Source: Klenkia sesuvii
GTDB lineage: Bacteria > Actinomycetota > Actinomycetes > Mycobacteriales > Geodermatophilaceae
DNA length: 64,000 nt
Direction: 5' to 3'
NCBI RefSeq assembly: GCF_037083825.1
Contig: NZ_JBAPLU010000004.1
Span: 186,001 to 250,000, forward strand
Translations under genes and position numbers: made by a program
In this document: positions 22,165-30,720 of the stretch, in pieces
How positions within the stretch are numbered: the first letter of the stretch is position 1
Layout of the letters: each line of letters begins with the position of its first letter
The notes under the pieces: model-generated
Told to the model about the DNA's origin: nothing
What the model saw: only the letters and a program-made list of their open reading frames with translations
The model's database searches: none

Positions 22165-23076
22165 GTGACGACGATGCTGCTGGACGCCGCGAGCCTGTAC
22201 TTCCGCGCCTTCTACGGGGTGCCCACCAGCGTCACCGCGCCCGACGGCCAGCCGGTCAACGCCGTCCGCGGCTTCCTGGACATGTCCTCGCGGCTGATCG
22301 TGGCCCACCGCCCCGACCGCTTCGTCGCCTGCTGGGACGACGACTGGCGACCGGCCTTCCGCACCGCTGCCGTCCCCTCCTACAAGACCCACCGGCAGTC
22401 CCCGGACGGCGGCGAGGAGGTGCCCGACGAGCTCGGTCCCCAGGTGCCCGTGCTCGTCGAGGTGCTGGCCGCCGCCGGCCTGGCCCGCGTCGGTGCGCCC
22501 GGGTACGAGGCCGACGACGTCATCGGCACCCTGGCCACCCGGGCCCGCGGCCCCGTCGACGTGGTCACCGGTGACCGCGACCTCTTCCAGCTCGTCGACG
22601 ACGCCCGCGGTGTGCGGGTGCTGTACACCGCCCGCGGCGGGATCGGCGACCTCGACCTCGTCGACGAGTCGGCGGTGGCCGCGAAGTACGGCGTGCCCGG
22701 CCGGTCCTACGCCGACTTCGCCGTGCTGCGCGGCGACCCCAGCGACGGCCTGCCCGGGGTCAAGGGCGTGGGCGAGAAGACCGCGGCCGCCCTCGTCACG
22801 GCCTTCGGGTCGTTGGCCGGCATCCGCGAGGCCGCGGCGCGGACCGCCGTCCCGAAGGCACCCCTGACCGCGTCGGTGCTGCGCAAGCTCCACGAGGCCA
22901 GCGCCTACCTCGACGTGGCGCCCGCAGTGGTGGAGGTCGTCCGCGACATCGACCTGCCTCCCGTCGAGGGGCACCTCCCCACGGCGCCGGCCGACGCCGA
23001 CGCCCTGGCGGCCCTCGCCGAGCGCTACGGCCTGCAGACCTCCGTGGCCCGCCTGTCCGCAGCGCTGGGCTGGTGA
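22165..23076 (+). CDS. 5'-3' exonuclease (PolA N-terminal domain-like)
   Basis: A 303-residue stand-alone 5' nuclease. Metal-binding acidic clusters appear in MLLDAASLYFRAF, YEADDVIGTLA and VVTGDRDLFQLV. The helix-3-turn-helix LRGDPSDGLPGVKGVGEKTAAALV is complete. It should remove 5' flaps or RNA primers, in parallel with the exonuclease domain of DNA polymerase I. The start GTG 22165 follows a TACCGT box by 8 bases. It converges with the DUF4333 gene across a 19-bp gap that holds a perfect hairpin. Confidence 0.93.
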   Translation: MTTMLLDAASLYFRAFYGVPTSVTAPDGQPVNAVRGFLDMSSRLIVAHRPDRFVACWDDDWRPAFRTAAVPSYKTHRQSPDGGEEVPDELGPQVPVLVEVLAAAGLARVGAPGYEADDVIGTLATRARGPVDVVTGDRDLFQLVDDARGVRVLYTARGGIGDLDLVDESAVAAKYGVPGRSYADFAVLRGDPSDGLPGVKGVGEKTAAALVTAFGSLAGIREAAARTAVPKAPLTASVLRKLHEASAYLDVAPAVVEVVRDIDLPPVEGHLPTAPADADALAALAERYGLQTSVARLSAALGW

Positions 23077-23093
23077 GGTCCGGCGACCGGACC
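23077..23093. terminator. Compact bidirectional terminator hairpin
   Basis: GGTCCGG (23077-23083), loop CGA, CCGGACC (23087-23093). The 7-bp perfect stem starts right after the exonuclease stop and fills the 19-bp gap to the convergent DUF4333 stop. Confidence 0.75.
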
Positions 23094-23095
23094 GG

Positions 23096-24250
23096 TCACT
23101 CGGACCACTCGTAGGCCCCGTCGTCGTCGGTGACCCGGATGGTGATGGTGACGTCCTCGTCGTCGCCCGTGGTCCCGCGGCAGGTGTAGGTGGCGTCGAC
23201 GTCGACGGCCATGTCCTCGTCGCAGGTGAGGTCGAGGGAGACGTTCTCCCGCTCCTCGAACTGGGCGGCGACGTCGCGCTGCACGGCCTGCGGGTCCAGG
23301 GTCGTGCCGCCGAGCACCATCGGCAAGACGATCGCGGCGGCGATGACCAGGACGCCGAGGACGGCCAGACCGATGATGAGCCCGGTGCGCTTGGGCTTGG
23401 CGGGGGTCGCGGGCTGGCCGAAGCCGCCCTGACCCTGCTGCCCGTTCTGGCCCTGCTGCCCGTACCCGCCCTGGCCGTACTGGCCCTGCTGCCCGTACCC
23501 GCCCTGCCCGTACTGGCCCTGCTGCCCGTACCCGCCCTGGCCGTACTGGCCCTGCTGCCCGTACCCGCCCTGCCCGTACTGGCCCTGCTGCCCGTACTGA
23601 CCGGGCTGCCCCTGTCCGTACTGACCGGGCTGGCCGTACTGCTCCTGGCCGTACTGACCAGGCTGGCCGTACTGGCCCTGCTGGCCGTACCCGCTCTGGC
23701 CGTACCCGCCCTGGCCGTGCTGGCCCTGCTGCCCGCCGGCGGCCTGGCCGTACTGGCCCTGCTGGCCTGACTGGCCGTACTGACCCGGCTGGCCGTACTG
23801 GCCCTGCTGGCCTGACTGGCCGTACTGACCCGGCTGGCCGTACTGGCCCTGCTGCCCGTACCCGCCCTGCTGAGCACCCTGGCCACCCTGGCCCCACGGG
23901 CGAGCGGACGACGTGCCCGACTGGTCGCCCCCGGAGGACCACGACGGCGACTGTCCGCCGGCGGTGGGCGCACCCCACGCGGGCGGCCCCCCGGCCGAGC
24001 CCGAGCTGGCGGACGGCGCCGACGGCCCCGCCCCGCTCCCCTGCTCGCTGCTGCCCTCACGCGCACCGTCCTGCTGGCCCCACCCCGAACCGCTGACGGC
24101 CGACGACCCCGTCGACTCCTCGGGTTGCCGGAGGGGGATGAGCCGGGTGCTGTCCGGGTTGCCCGGGTCCCGGCCCCCGGTCGCGGGCTGCTCGCCGTCC
24201 TGCGTGCGCTCGGGGTCGTGCTGGTCGCCACCCTGCGGCGGGTTGGTCAT
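23096..24250 (-). CDS. DUF4333 membrane protein with a long YGQ-repeat low-complexity region
   Basis: The protein has 384 residues from ATG 24250 (GGGAG upstream). Residues 1-118 are hydrophilic and rich in Ser, Gly, Gln and Pro. Residues 119-280 are almost only Gly, Gln, Tyr and Pro in YGQQGQ, YGQPGQ and YGQGG units, with about 20 tyrosines. A PKPKR-like basic stop precedes one transmembrane helix (290-312). The C-terminal DUF4333 domain holds two Cys (343, 357), probably a disulfide outside the cell. The tyrosine-rich repeat should therefore lie in the cytoplasm. Function unknown. Confidence 0.88.
   Translation of the reverse strand: MTNPPQGGDQHDPERTQDGEQPATGGRDPGNPDSTRLIPLRQPEESTGSSAVSGSGWGQQDGAREGSSEQGSGAGPSAPSASSGSAGGPPAWGAPTAGGQSPSWSSGGDQSGTSSARPWGQGGQGAQQGGYGQQGQYGQPGQYGQSGQQGQYGQPGQYGQSGQQGQYGQAAGGQQGQHGQGGYGQSGYGQQGQYGQPGQYGQEQYGQPGQYGQGQPGQYGQQGQYGQGGYGQQGQYGQGGYGQQGQYGQGGYGQQGQYGQGGYGQQGQNGQQGQGGFGQPATPAKPKRTGLIIGLAVLGVLVIAAAIVLPMVLGGTTLDPQAVQRDVAAQFEERENVSLDLTCDEDMAVDVDATYTCRGTTGDDEDVTITIRVTDDDGAYEWSE
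23411..23896. repeat. Tandem coding repeats (YGQ units) in the DUF4333 gene
   Basis: Degenerate 18-33 bp units run through about 490 bp, each reading TACTGGCCCTGCTG-type on the plus strand. They encode the YGQ/GQQ repeat. Some adjacent units are nearly identical (23461-23600), consistent with recent slippage. Confidence 0.9.
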
Positions 24251-24360
24251 CGTCGCTCCCTCGTCGTGGCGGGCCGGGCCCGCGCAGGCACCCGGCAACG
24301 GGCCGGGCCGATTCTCCACCACCGGGCTCGGCATCCCCAGTCGGACGCCGGGCCCCGGTG

Positions 24361-27210
24361 TCAGCCGCTGACCGCGACGGCCACGACACCGCGGCGGACG
24401 CGTTCGACGGCGCTCCGCGCGGTGCGCGCCACCGCGCCGTCGGCGACCTTGGCCAGCTGGTCGAGCAGGTCGACCAGCTGCCGCGCCCACCGCACGAAGT
24501 CCCCGCCGGACAGCTCGACCCCTGCCTGCTCGGCGCCGGCCAGCACGCGGTCCAGCGTCTGGCCGTCGGCCCACCGGTGCGCGGCCCAGACGAAGCCGAG
24601 GTCGAGGTCGCGGCCGGGCCGCACGCCGTGGTCGAGCTCGACCCCGTGCAGGTCGGCGTGCACCCGGCGCATCGCGGCGAGCGCGGCGCTCACCGGCCCG
24701 GACGGCACGGGCGGTTGGCCAGGGCCGTCGCGGCGGGCCTCGAACACCAGCGCGGAGGCGCAGGCGGCCAGACCGGGGGCGTCGAGCCCGTCGAAGACAC
24801 CGGCTCGCAGGCACTCGGCGGTCAACAGGTCGGCCTCGGACCAGATGCGGGACAGCTGCCGCCCGGCCGCGGTGACCACCGGCGCCTCTGTGGCCGGGTG
24901 CGGGCCCTCGCCGGCGGCGTCCGCTGCCGAGGGGGCGGCGGGCACCAGGTAGCCCAACTGCTCGAGGACGTCGCACGTGCGGTCGAACTGGCGCGTGAGG
25001 GAACCGGTGCGCTCGGCCATCTCGGCACGCACCCGCTCGGCGTCGCGCCGGGCGCGCAGCCAGGTGTGGGCGCTGCGCACGAGGTCCTCCCGGTCGGGCA
25101 GGGCGTGCACCGGGTGACGGCGCAGGGCGTGGCGGAGGTCCTCCAGCACCGGGTCGTCCTCGGCGCCCGAGCGCGTCCTGGTGCGGCGCGCCCCGAGCTC
25201 GTTCTCCCGGCGCGCCTCGCGCAGGACGGCCGCCAGCTCGCGCCGGGCGTGCGGGCTGCGGTGGTTGAAGTTCTTCGGCACCCGCACGCGGGCCAGGGCG
25301 TCGACCGGGCTCGGGAAGTCCAGCGGGCCCAGCCGCCCGGCCCACCGGTCCTCGGTCAGCACCAGGGGGCGAGGGTCGGCCAGCTCGTCGACCCCCGGGT
25401 CCAGGACGACGGCCAACCCCTGCCGCCGTCCGGACGGGACCCGGATCACGTCGCCGGTGCGCAACGCCAGCAGCGTCTCGGTGGCCTCCCGCCGCCGGCG
25501 GGCAGCGGTGTCGCGGGAGAGGGCCTTCTCGCGGTCGGAGATCTCGGCCCGCAATCGGGCGTAGCCGACGACGTCGCCCCGGTCTGCCGGCACGGCCGCC
25601 TCCAGCCGGGCCGCGTCCTCCTCGTTGCGGGACGCCTGGCGGGCCAGCCCGACCACCGACCGGTCGGCCTGGAACTGGGCGAACGACGACGCCAGCAGCT
25701 CTCGCGCGCGCTCGCGGCCGTAGGAGCCGACCAGGTTGACGGCCATGTTGTAGCTGGGCCGGAACGAGGAGCGCAGGGGGTAGGTGCGCGTGCTGGCCAG
25801 GCCGGCGACGGTCGCCGGGTCGACGCCGGGTGACCAGACGACGGCGGCGTGCCCCTCGACGTCGATGCCGCGGCGCCCCGCCCGACCGGTGAGCTGGGTG
25901 TACTCCCCCGGCGTGACGTCGACGTGGGCCTCGCCGTTCCACTTGGTGAGCTTCTCGAGGACCACGGTGCGGGCGGGCATGTTGATGCCCAGCGCCAAGG
26001 TCTCGGTGGCGAACACGGCCTTGACCAGCCCGCGCACGAAGCACTCCTCGACGGCCTCCTTGAACGCGGGGACCAGTCCGGCGTGGTGGGCCGCCAGCCC
26101 GGCGAGCAGGCCCTCGCGCCACTCCCAGAAGCCCAGCACCTGCAGGTCGGCCTCGTGCAGGGACCCGGTGTGCCGGTCGACCACCTCGGCGATGTCGGCC
26201 CGTTCCCCCTCGTCGGTGAGCCGCAGACCGGCGCGCAGGCACTGCTCGACCGCGGCGTCGCACCCCTTGCGGCTGAACACGAAGGTGATGGCCGGCAGCA
26301 GGCCGCCGGCGTCGAGGCGGGTGAGCACCTCGGCGCGGCCGGGTGGGGTCCAGCGCGGGCGGTGCTCGTAGCGGTCGCGGGTGCGACGGCTCGACCCGCC
26401 GTGCCAGGAGTCCAGCCGCCGCTCCTGCTCCTTGACGTAGCGCACCAGCTCCGGGTCGACCACGGCCGCGCCGCGCTGCCGGGCCGACAGCTGCACGTCG
26501 CCGGCCAGGTGGGCCCCGGGACGCAGTGCGAACAGGTCGAACACGCGTCCGCCGACGAGCATGTGCTGCCACAGCGGGATGGGCCGCACCTCGCTGACCA
26601 CCACCCGGGTGTCGCCGCGGACGGTGACCAGCCAGTCGGCGAACTCCTCGGCGTTGCTCACCGTCGCCGACAGCGACACCAGGGCGACGTCGTCGGGCAG
26701 GTGGATGATCACCTCCTCCCACACCGCGCCGCGGAACCGGTCGGCCAGGTAGTGCACCTCGTCCATCACGACGTAGCCCAGCCCGCGCAGCGCCGGGGCG
26801 TCGGCGTAGAGCATGTTGCGCAGCACCTCGGTGGTCATGACCACGACAGGGGCATCGCCGTTGACCGCGTTGTCGCCGGTGAGCAGGCCCACCCGCTCGG
26901 GGCCGTACCGGTCGACCAGGTCGGCGAACTTCTGGTTGGACAGCGCCTTGATCGGCGTTGTGTAGAACGCCTTGCGCCCCTCCGACAGGGCCTTGTGGAC
27001 GGCGAACTCGCCGACCACCGTCTTCCCGGCCCCGGTGGGTGCGCAGACCAGCACGCCTGACCCGCCCTCGAGCGCCTCGCACGCCTCCTGCTGGAATGGA
27101 TCGAGGGTGAAGCCGAGGTCGAGCACGAAGTCCGACAGCAGCGGGAAGCGGCCCCGGCGGCGCGAGGCCGCGTACCGCTCGGCAGGGCTGAGGTCCCCGG
27201 TGTCGAGCAT
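24361..27210 (-). CDS. helY: Ski2/Mtr4-like DEAD/DEAH-box helicase HelY
   Basis: A 949-residue superfamily 2 helicase. Walker A CAPTGAGKT and the DEVH box VMDEVHYLADRFRG lie in the first 200 residues, then SLSATVSNAEEFADWL. The second RecA domain includes FVFSRKGCD, MPARTVVLEKL and QLTGRAGRRGIDVEGHAV-like. The long C-terminus is the Ski2/HelY-specific arch and ratchet region. Eukaryotic relatives feed RNA to the exosome; the actinobacterial role is probably RNA unwinding. ATG 27210 stands 6 bases after TACGGT. It is adjacent to tatAC as in mycobacteria. Confidence 0.93.
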   Translation of the reverse strand: MLDTGDLSPAERYAASRRRGRFPLLSDFVLDLGFTLDPFQQEACEALEGGSGVLVCAPTGAGKTVVGEFAVHKALSEGRKAFYTTPIKALSNQKFADLVDRYGPERVGLLTGDNAVNGDAPVVVMTTEVLRNMLYADAPALRGLGYVVMDEVHYLADRFRGAVWEEVIIHLPDDVALVSLSATVSNAEEFADWLVTVRGDTRVVVSEVRPIPLWQHMLVGGRVFDLFALRPGAHLAGDVQLSARQRGAAVVDPELVRYVKEQERRLDSWHGGSSRRTRDRYEHRPRWTPPGRAEVLTRLDAGGLLPAITFVFSRKGCDAAVEQCLRAGLRLTDEGERADIAEVVDRHTGSLHEADLQVLGFWEWREGLLAGLAAHHAGLVPAFKEAVEECFVRGLVKAVFATETLALGINMPARTVVLEKLTKWNGEAHVDVTPGEYTQLTGRAGRRGIDVEGHAAVVWSPGVDPATVAGLASTRTYPLRSSFRPSYNMAVNLVGSYGRERARELLASSFAQFQADRSVVGLARQASRNEEDAARLEAAVPADRGDVVGYARLRAEISDREKALSRDTAARRRREATETLLALRTGDVIRVPSGRRQGLAVVLDPGVDELADPRPLVLTEDRWAGRLGPLDFPSPVDALARVRVPKNFNHRSPHARRELAAVLREARRENELGARRTRTRSGAEDDPVLEDLRHALRRHPVHALPDREDLVRSAHTWLRARRDAERVRAEMAERTGSLTRQFDRTCDVLEQLGYLVPAAPSAADAAGEGPHPATEAPVVTAAGRQLSRIWSEADLLTAECLRAGVFDGLDAPGLAACASALVFEARRDGPGQPPVPSGPVSAALAAMRRVHADLHGVELDHGVRPGRDLDLGFVWAAHRWADGQTLDRVLAGAEQAGVELSGGDFVRWARQLVDLLDQLAKVADGAVARTARSAVERVRRGVVAVAVSG

Positions 27211-27216
27211 GCCCCC

Positions 27217-27222
27217 ACCGTA
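27217..27222 (-). promoter_or_regulatory. -10 box TACGGT of a leaderless promoter (helY)
   Basis: The complement of ACCGTA, 6 bases before ATG 27210. It sits in the 38-bp gap after the lipid kinase gene. Confidence 0.55.
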
Positions 27223-27248
27223 AGGCGGCCCACCGACACGGCGCCGGG

Positions 27249-28148
27249 TCAGCGCCGGGCGCCGCCCAGCACCACGAGGGACGCCGGCACGACCGCCGCG
27301 CGCACCGGCACCGGCCCCACGAGCTCCCCGTCGGCCCAGGTGGTGAGCGGCTCGGCACTGTCGAGCCGCACCTCGCGGGCCCGCGCCACCTGCACCGCCG
27401 GGTGGTCGACGTGGGTGCCGCTGGCCAGCCGCGGCCGGGTGCGGACCAGCTCGCGGCGGCCGACGGGGCCCACCACGGTGACGTCGAGCAGCCCGTCGGC
27501 GGGGTCGGCCCCCGGGCAGATCCGCAGGCCGCCGCCGTAGAAGGGGGTGTTGCCGACGGCGACCAGCGTGACGTCGTGGTCGGTGGTGACCCCGTCGAGG
27601 GTCAGCTGCACCGTGCGGGGCCGCAGGCGGGCCAGCTCGAGGGCGATGGCCAGGTCGTAGCGACGCGGGCCGCGCGGCCAGCGCAGCCGGTTCACCCGGT
27701 CGCTCACCGCGGAGTCGAAGCCGCAGCACAGCACCGTCGCCCACCACCGGTCCCCCGCGGCCGAGGTGCTGCGCACGAGGTCCACCGACCGGCCGGTACC
27801 CGCCCCGAGGTCGGCGACCGCGGCGTCGGCCGCCGCGCGGGGGTCGGGCGGCACGCCCAGCGCGAGGGCCAGGTCGTTGCCGGTGCCCGCGGGCAGGACC
27901 GCGAGCGGGGTACCGCTGCCGGCCAGCCCCTGGACGGCCGCGTGCGCCACGCCGTCCCCGCCCAGCGCGGCCACGGCGTCGACCCGGTCGCGCACCCCGG
28001 CGACCGCGGCCTCGGCGACCGACCGGTCGGTGGCGACCAGCGGCTCGACCTCCACGCCGCCGGCCCGCAGCCGGTCGGTGACGGCCACGGCCACCGACCG
28101 GGCGCGGCCCCGGCCCGCCGCCGCGTTGACCAGCAGGGCGACGCGCAC
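27249..28148 (-). CDS. Diacylglycerol kinase-family lipid kinase
   Basis: The protein has 299 residues from GTG 28148. The catalytic domain opens with ALLVNAAAGRGRA. It carries GGDGVAHAAVQGL (the GGDGT nucleotide loop with Val in place of Thr) and LPAGTGNDLALALGV. The C-terminal beta-sandwich includes GNTPFYGGGLRICPGADPADGLLDV. It may phosphorylate diacylglycerol, sphingosine-like lipids or a polyprenol-linked lipid. The Val substitution is common in the group. It starts 6 bp after the tatC stop and probably shares its transcript. Confidence 0.87.
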   Translation of the reverse strand: MRVALLVNAAAGRGRARSVAVAVTDRLRAGGVEVEPLVATDRSVAEAAVAGVRDRVDAVAALGGDGVAHAAVQGLAGSGTPLAVLPAGTGNDLALALGVPPDPRAAADAAVADLGAGTGRSVDLVRSTSAAGDRWWATVLCCGFDSAVSDRVNRLRWPRGPRRYDLAIALELARLRPRTVQLTLDGVTTDHDVTLVAVGNTPFYGGGLRICPGADPADGLLDVTVVGPVGRRELVRTRPRLASGTHVDHPAVQVARAREVRLDSAEPLTTWADGELVGPVPVRAAVVPASLVVLGGARR

Positions 28149-28154
28149 CCCGGG

Positions 28155-29117
28155 TCAGCTGCCGCGGCGGGTCGCCGGGGAGCTGCCCGGCCCCGAGGAG
28201 GTGTCCAGCGCGGAGGGGTGGGTGCCGAGCGCGGAGGGGCGGGCGTCCAGGGGGGACGCCTCGTCGTCGTCGAGGTCGGCGTACCCGGCCGTGCCGTCGC
28301 GGCGGGCCCGGCGCCTGTCCACGACCCGCGCGATCTGGATGGCGACCTCGAACAGCACGCACATGGGCAGCGCCATGAGCAGCATGGTGAACGGGTCCTG
28401 GGTGGGTGTGATGAACGCGGCGAACACGATGGTGAGGAAGAAGATCCACCGGCGTGCCTTGGCCAGCGCGGCGTAGGACAGCACCCCGACCAGGTTGAGG
28501 GCGATGGCGATGAGCGGGAGCTCGAAGGAGACACCGAAAGCGAGCAGGATGGAGATGACGAAGCCGATGTAGTCCTGGGCGGTGAGGGCGATGGCGACGT
28601 TGTCACCCGCCAGGCCCAGCAGCAAGGTCAGTCCGGCCTGGAGCGAGATGTAGGCCAGCGCAGCGCCGAGGGCGAACAGCGTGCTCGCAGCCGCGACGAA
28701 GCCGAGCCCGTAGCGCTTCTCGTTGGTCTTCAGACCGGGCGTCAGGAATGCCCAGATCTGCCAGAGCCAGAAGGGCGCGGACAGCACCACGCCGGCGATG
28801 AAGGCAATCTTCAAGCGGATCAGCGCACCGCCGAACACGTCGGTGACCAACAGCTTGCAATCCCCCACGGTGCCGCCCGTGCCGAGTGCACGGTCGTCGG
28901 AGGGGATCGAGCAGTACGGCGCCCGGATGAACTGACCCAGGCCGTGGTCGTACCACCAGAAGGCGATCGCGGTGCCGATGAGGATGAACAGCAGGGCCAC
29001 CGCGATGCGGTTGCGCAGCTCCCGCAGGTGCGCGATGAGCGTCATGGTGGCCGCTGCGTCGCGCGGCGGCCGCTTCCGGCGCCGCGGACGGGCCCAGCTC
29101 GTCCCGGTGGTGCTCAC
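28155..29117 (-). CDS. tatC: Twin-arginine translocase subunit TatC
   Basis: A 320-residue membrane protein with six hydrophobic helices. The N-terminal cytoplasmic MTLIAHLRELRNRIAVAL is the Tat signal-peptide receptor region. FWLWQIWAFLTPGLKTNEKRY and FGVSFELPLIAIALNL (Phe-Glu motif) are family landmarks. It pairs with TatA to export folded proteins. A Cys pair appears in the first periplasmic loop (PYCSIP..., GDCKLL), which could form a disulfide. The C-terminal tail (about 50 residues) is polar and Ser/Asp-rich. GTG 29117 lies 19 bp after the tatA stop. Confidence 0.95.
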   Translation of the reverse strand: MSTTGTSWARPRRRKRPPRDAAATMTLIAHLRELRNRIAVALLFILIGTAIAFWWYDHGLGQFIRAPYCSIPSDDRALGTGGTVGDCKLLVTDVFGGALIRLKIAFIAGVVLSAPFWLWQIWAFLTPGLKTNEKRYGLGFVAAASTLFALGAALAYISLQAGLTLLLGLAGDNVAIALTAQDYIGFVISILLAFGVSFELPLIAIALNLVGVLSYAALAKARRWIFFLTIVFAAFITPTQDPFTMLLMALPMCVLFEVAIQIARVVDRRRARRDGTAGYADLDDDEASPLDARPSALGTHPSALDTSSGPGSSPATRRGS

Positions 29118-29136
29118 GCCCGGCGACCCGCCGGGA

Positions 29137-29469
29137 TCAGCGGGTGCCGTCGAGCGGGGTGCTGCCCGGGCGCGCGGCGTCGGCGCGCGCCCGCGCCTCG
29201 GCCGCGCGTGCCTCGGCCGCGCGGGCCTCGGCCTCGTAGTCCGGCTCGGCCGGCGTGGCCGCGGGGGCCACCGGCGGGGCCAGCTGGCCCCGGACCGTGG
29301 TGGCCTCGTCCTTGGCGCGGACGTCGTCGTCCTTCATGCCCTTCATCTCGCCCTTGAAGATGCGCATCGAGCGGCCCAGCGACCGGGAGGCGTCGGGCAG
29401 CTTCTTGTAGCCGAACAGGAGCAGGACGGCCAGGATGATCAGGCCGATCTCGAGCGGGCCGAGGCTCAT
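29137..29469 (-). CDS. tatA: Twin-arginine translocase subunit TatA
   Basis: A 110-residue protein with one N-terminal transmembrane helix (PLEIGLIILAVLLLFGYKKLPD, containing the FG-x-KKLP hinge), an amphipathic helix (ASRSLGRSMRIFKGEMKGM) and an acidic/alanine-rich tail with repeated AEARAAEARA. It forms the protein-conducting assembly with TatC downstream. No tatB is seen in the window. ATG 29469 has GGAGG about 6 bases upstream. Confidence 0.95.
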   Translation of the reverse strand: MSLGPLEIGLIILAVLLLFGYKKLPDASRSLGRSMRIFKGEMKGMKDDDVRAKDEATTVRGQLAPPVAPAATPAEPDYEAEARAAEARAAEARARADAARPGSTPLDGTR

Positions 29470-29506
29470 CGGGTCCTCCGGAGGGTCGGGTGGGGCGGTG
29501 ACCAGG

Positions 29507-29707
29507 CTACGCGTCGGCGCCGGGCCGGCGGCTCTCCGCCGCCGTGGCGAGCGCCGCCTGCAGCTGCGTGGCGACCGGGACGACCTCGTCCTGGAGGGCC
29601 GTCATCTCGCGGGTCAGCCGGCCCAGCGCGCCGACGAGCGCGTAGCCGAGGGCCCCCAGGACGACGAGGGCCAGCAGCACGACGACGCCGAGCACGATGA
29701 GCAGCAC
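29507..29707 (-). CDS. Small single-helix membrane protein
   Basis: A 66-residue protein: an N-terminal transmembrane helix (MLLIVLGVVVLLALVVLGALGYALVGAL) followed by an amphipathic segment LGRLTREMTALQDEVVPVATQLQAAL and a charged tail. I recognise no named family. The layout resembles short helix-plus-coil membrane proteins found next to tat genes. The start GTG 29707 stands 6 bases after TAGGGT (complement of 29714-29719), so it has its own leaderless promoter, which could also feed tatA and tatC. Confidence 0.65.
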   Translation of the reverse strand: MLLIVLGVVVLLALVVLGALGYALVGALGRLTREMTALQDEVVPVATQLQAALATAAESRRPGADA

Positions 29708-29713
29708 ACGGCG

Positions 29714-29719
29714 ACCCTA
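29714..29719 (-). promoter_or_regulatory. -10 box TAGGGT of a leaderless promoter upstream of the tat genes
   Basis: The complement of ACCCTA, 6 bases before GTG 29707. It lies in the 50-bp gap after pafC. Confidence 0.5.
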
Positions 29720-29757
29720 GCCGCCTGCACCGACGGACCGGCCCGGACCGGCCTGCC

Positions 29758-30720
29758 TCAGGCGGTGTACCGGGCGAGCGCGGCGCGGGCCGCGGCCGCG
29801 ATCTCCTCGGCCAGCTCGGGTGGGTCCTCGACCTGGGCGGCCCCGCCGAGGGAGGCGACCAGCCGCCGCGCCCAGCCGGGGTCGGCGGTGCGGACGTCGA
29901 CGACCAGTCCGCCGGGCGGGTCCTCGACCGGCACCGACTGTTCCACCGGGTAGTAGTCGGCGACCCAGCGGGCACTGCGGTCCAGCCGCAGCCGGACCAG
30001 CGGCTGGTCCTCCCCCGGCTGGTACAGGCCGTCGTCGAGGTCTCGCGGCCGGGCCTGCTCGGGCGGGGCGGCGGCCTCGTCGAGCACGGTGAGGTCGTCG
30101 ATGCGGTCCAGCCGGAACAGCCGGGTGCCCTCGACCCGCCGGCACCAGGCCTCGAGGTACCAGTGGCCCTCGACGAGCAGCAACCGCATCGGGTGGACGG
30201 TGCGCTCGGTGCGCTCGTCGCGGCTGGGCACGTAGTAGTGCAGGTGCAGGGCGCGACCGGTCTCCAGTGCTCGCCGGACGACGGCCAGGACCTGCTCGCG
30301 GGCGTCGATCGACACCGACACCGCCCCGGCCAGGTCCACCGGCTCGCCGGCCGCGGCCGAGACCTTGACCAGCGCCCTGCTGACCGCGTCGGTCTCGGCC
30401 AGCCCGGGCAGGTCGAGCAGCGCACGCAGCGCCACCACGAGCGCGACGGCCTCGTCGGTGGCCAACCGGAGCGGCCGGGCCAGCCCGGCGGTGTCGGTGA
30501 CCCGCACCCGGTCGCCCTCGAACGACAGGTCCACCAGGTCCCCGGGTCCGTGGCCGGGCAACCCGCACACCCACAAGAGCTCGAGGTCCTTCTGCAGCTG
30601 GCCCTCGGAGATGCCGAAGTCGCGCGCCGCGTCGGCCAGCCGCACCCCACCGGGGCGGGCCTCCAGGTAGGGCACCAGGGCGAGCAGGCGGGTCATCCGG
30701 TCGGTGGTCGGTGCGCTCAT
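29758..30720 (-). CDS. pafC: WYL-domain regulator PafC
   Basis: A 320-residue protein with an N-terminal winged HTH (MTRLLALVPYLEARPGGVRLADAARDFGISEGQLQKDLELL) and a WYL domain around EGHWYLEAWCR. A C-terminal WCX extension follows. With PafB it forms the PafBC activator that drives the RecA-independent DNA damage response in mycobacteria. Its ATG overlaps the pafB stop as ATGA, so the two are made together. The pair sits next to, but is transcribed apart from, the Pup-proteasome genes. Confidence 0.92.
   Translation of the reverse strand: MSAPTTDRMTRLLALVPYLEARPGGVRLADAARDFGISEGQLQKDLELLWVCGLPGHGPGDLVDLSFEGDRVRVTDTAGLARPLRLATDEAVALVVALRALLDLPGLAETDAVSRALVKVSAAAGEPVDLAGAVSVSIDAREQVLAVVRRALETGRALHLHYYVPSRDERTERTVHPMRLLLVEGHWYLEAWCRRVEGTRLFRLDRIDDLTVLDEAAAPPEQARPRDLDDGLYQPGEDQPLVRLRLDRSARWVADYYPVEQSVPVEDPPGGLVVDVRTADPGWARRLVASLGGAAQVEDPPELAEEIAAAARAALARYTA

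Noticed and set aside
23411..23896. Repeats in the DUF4333 gene considered as a noncoding or CRISPR array
   Set aside because: They are in frame throughout, encode a consistent YGQ repeat and are joined to a membrane helix and a known domain.
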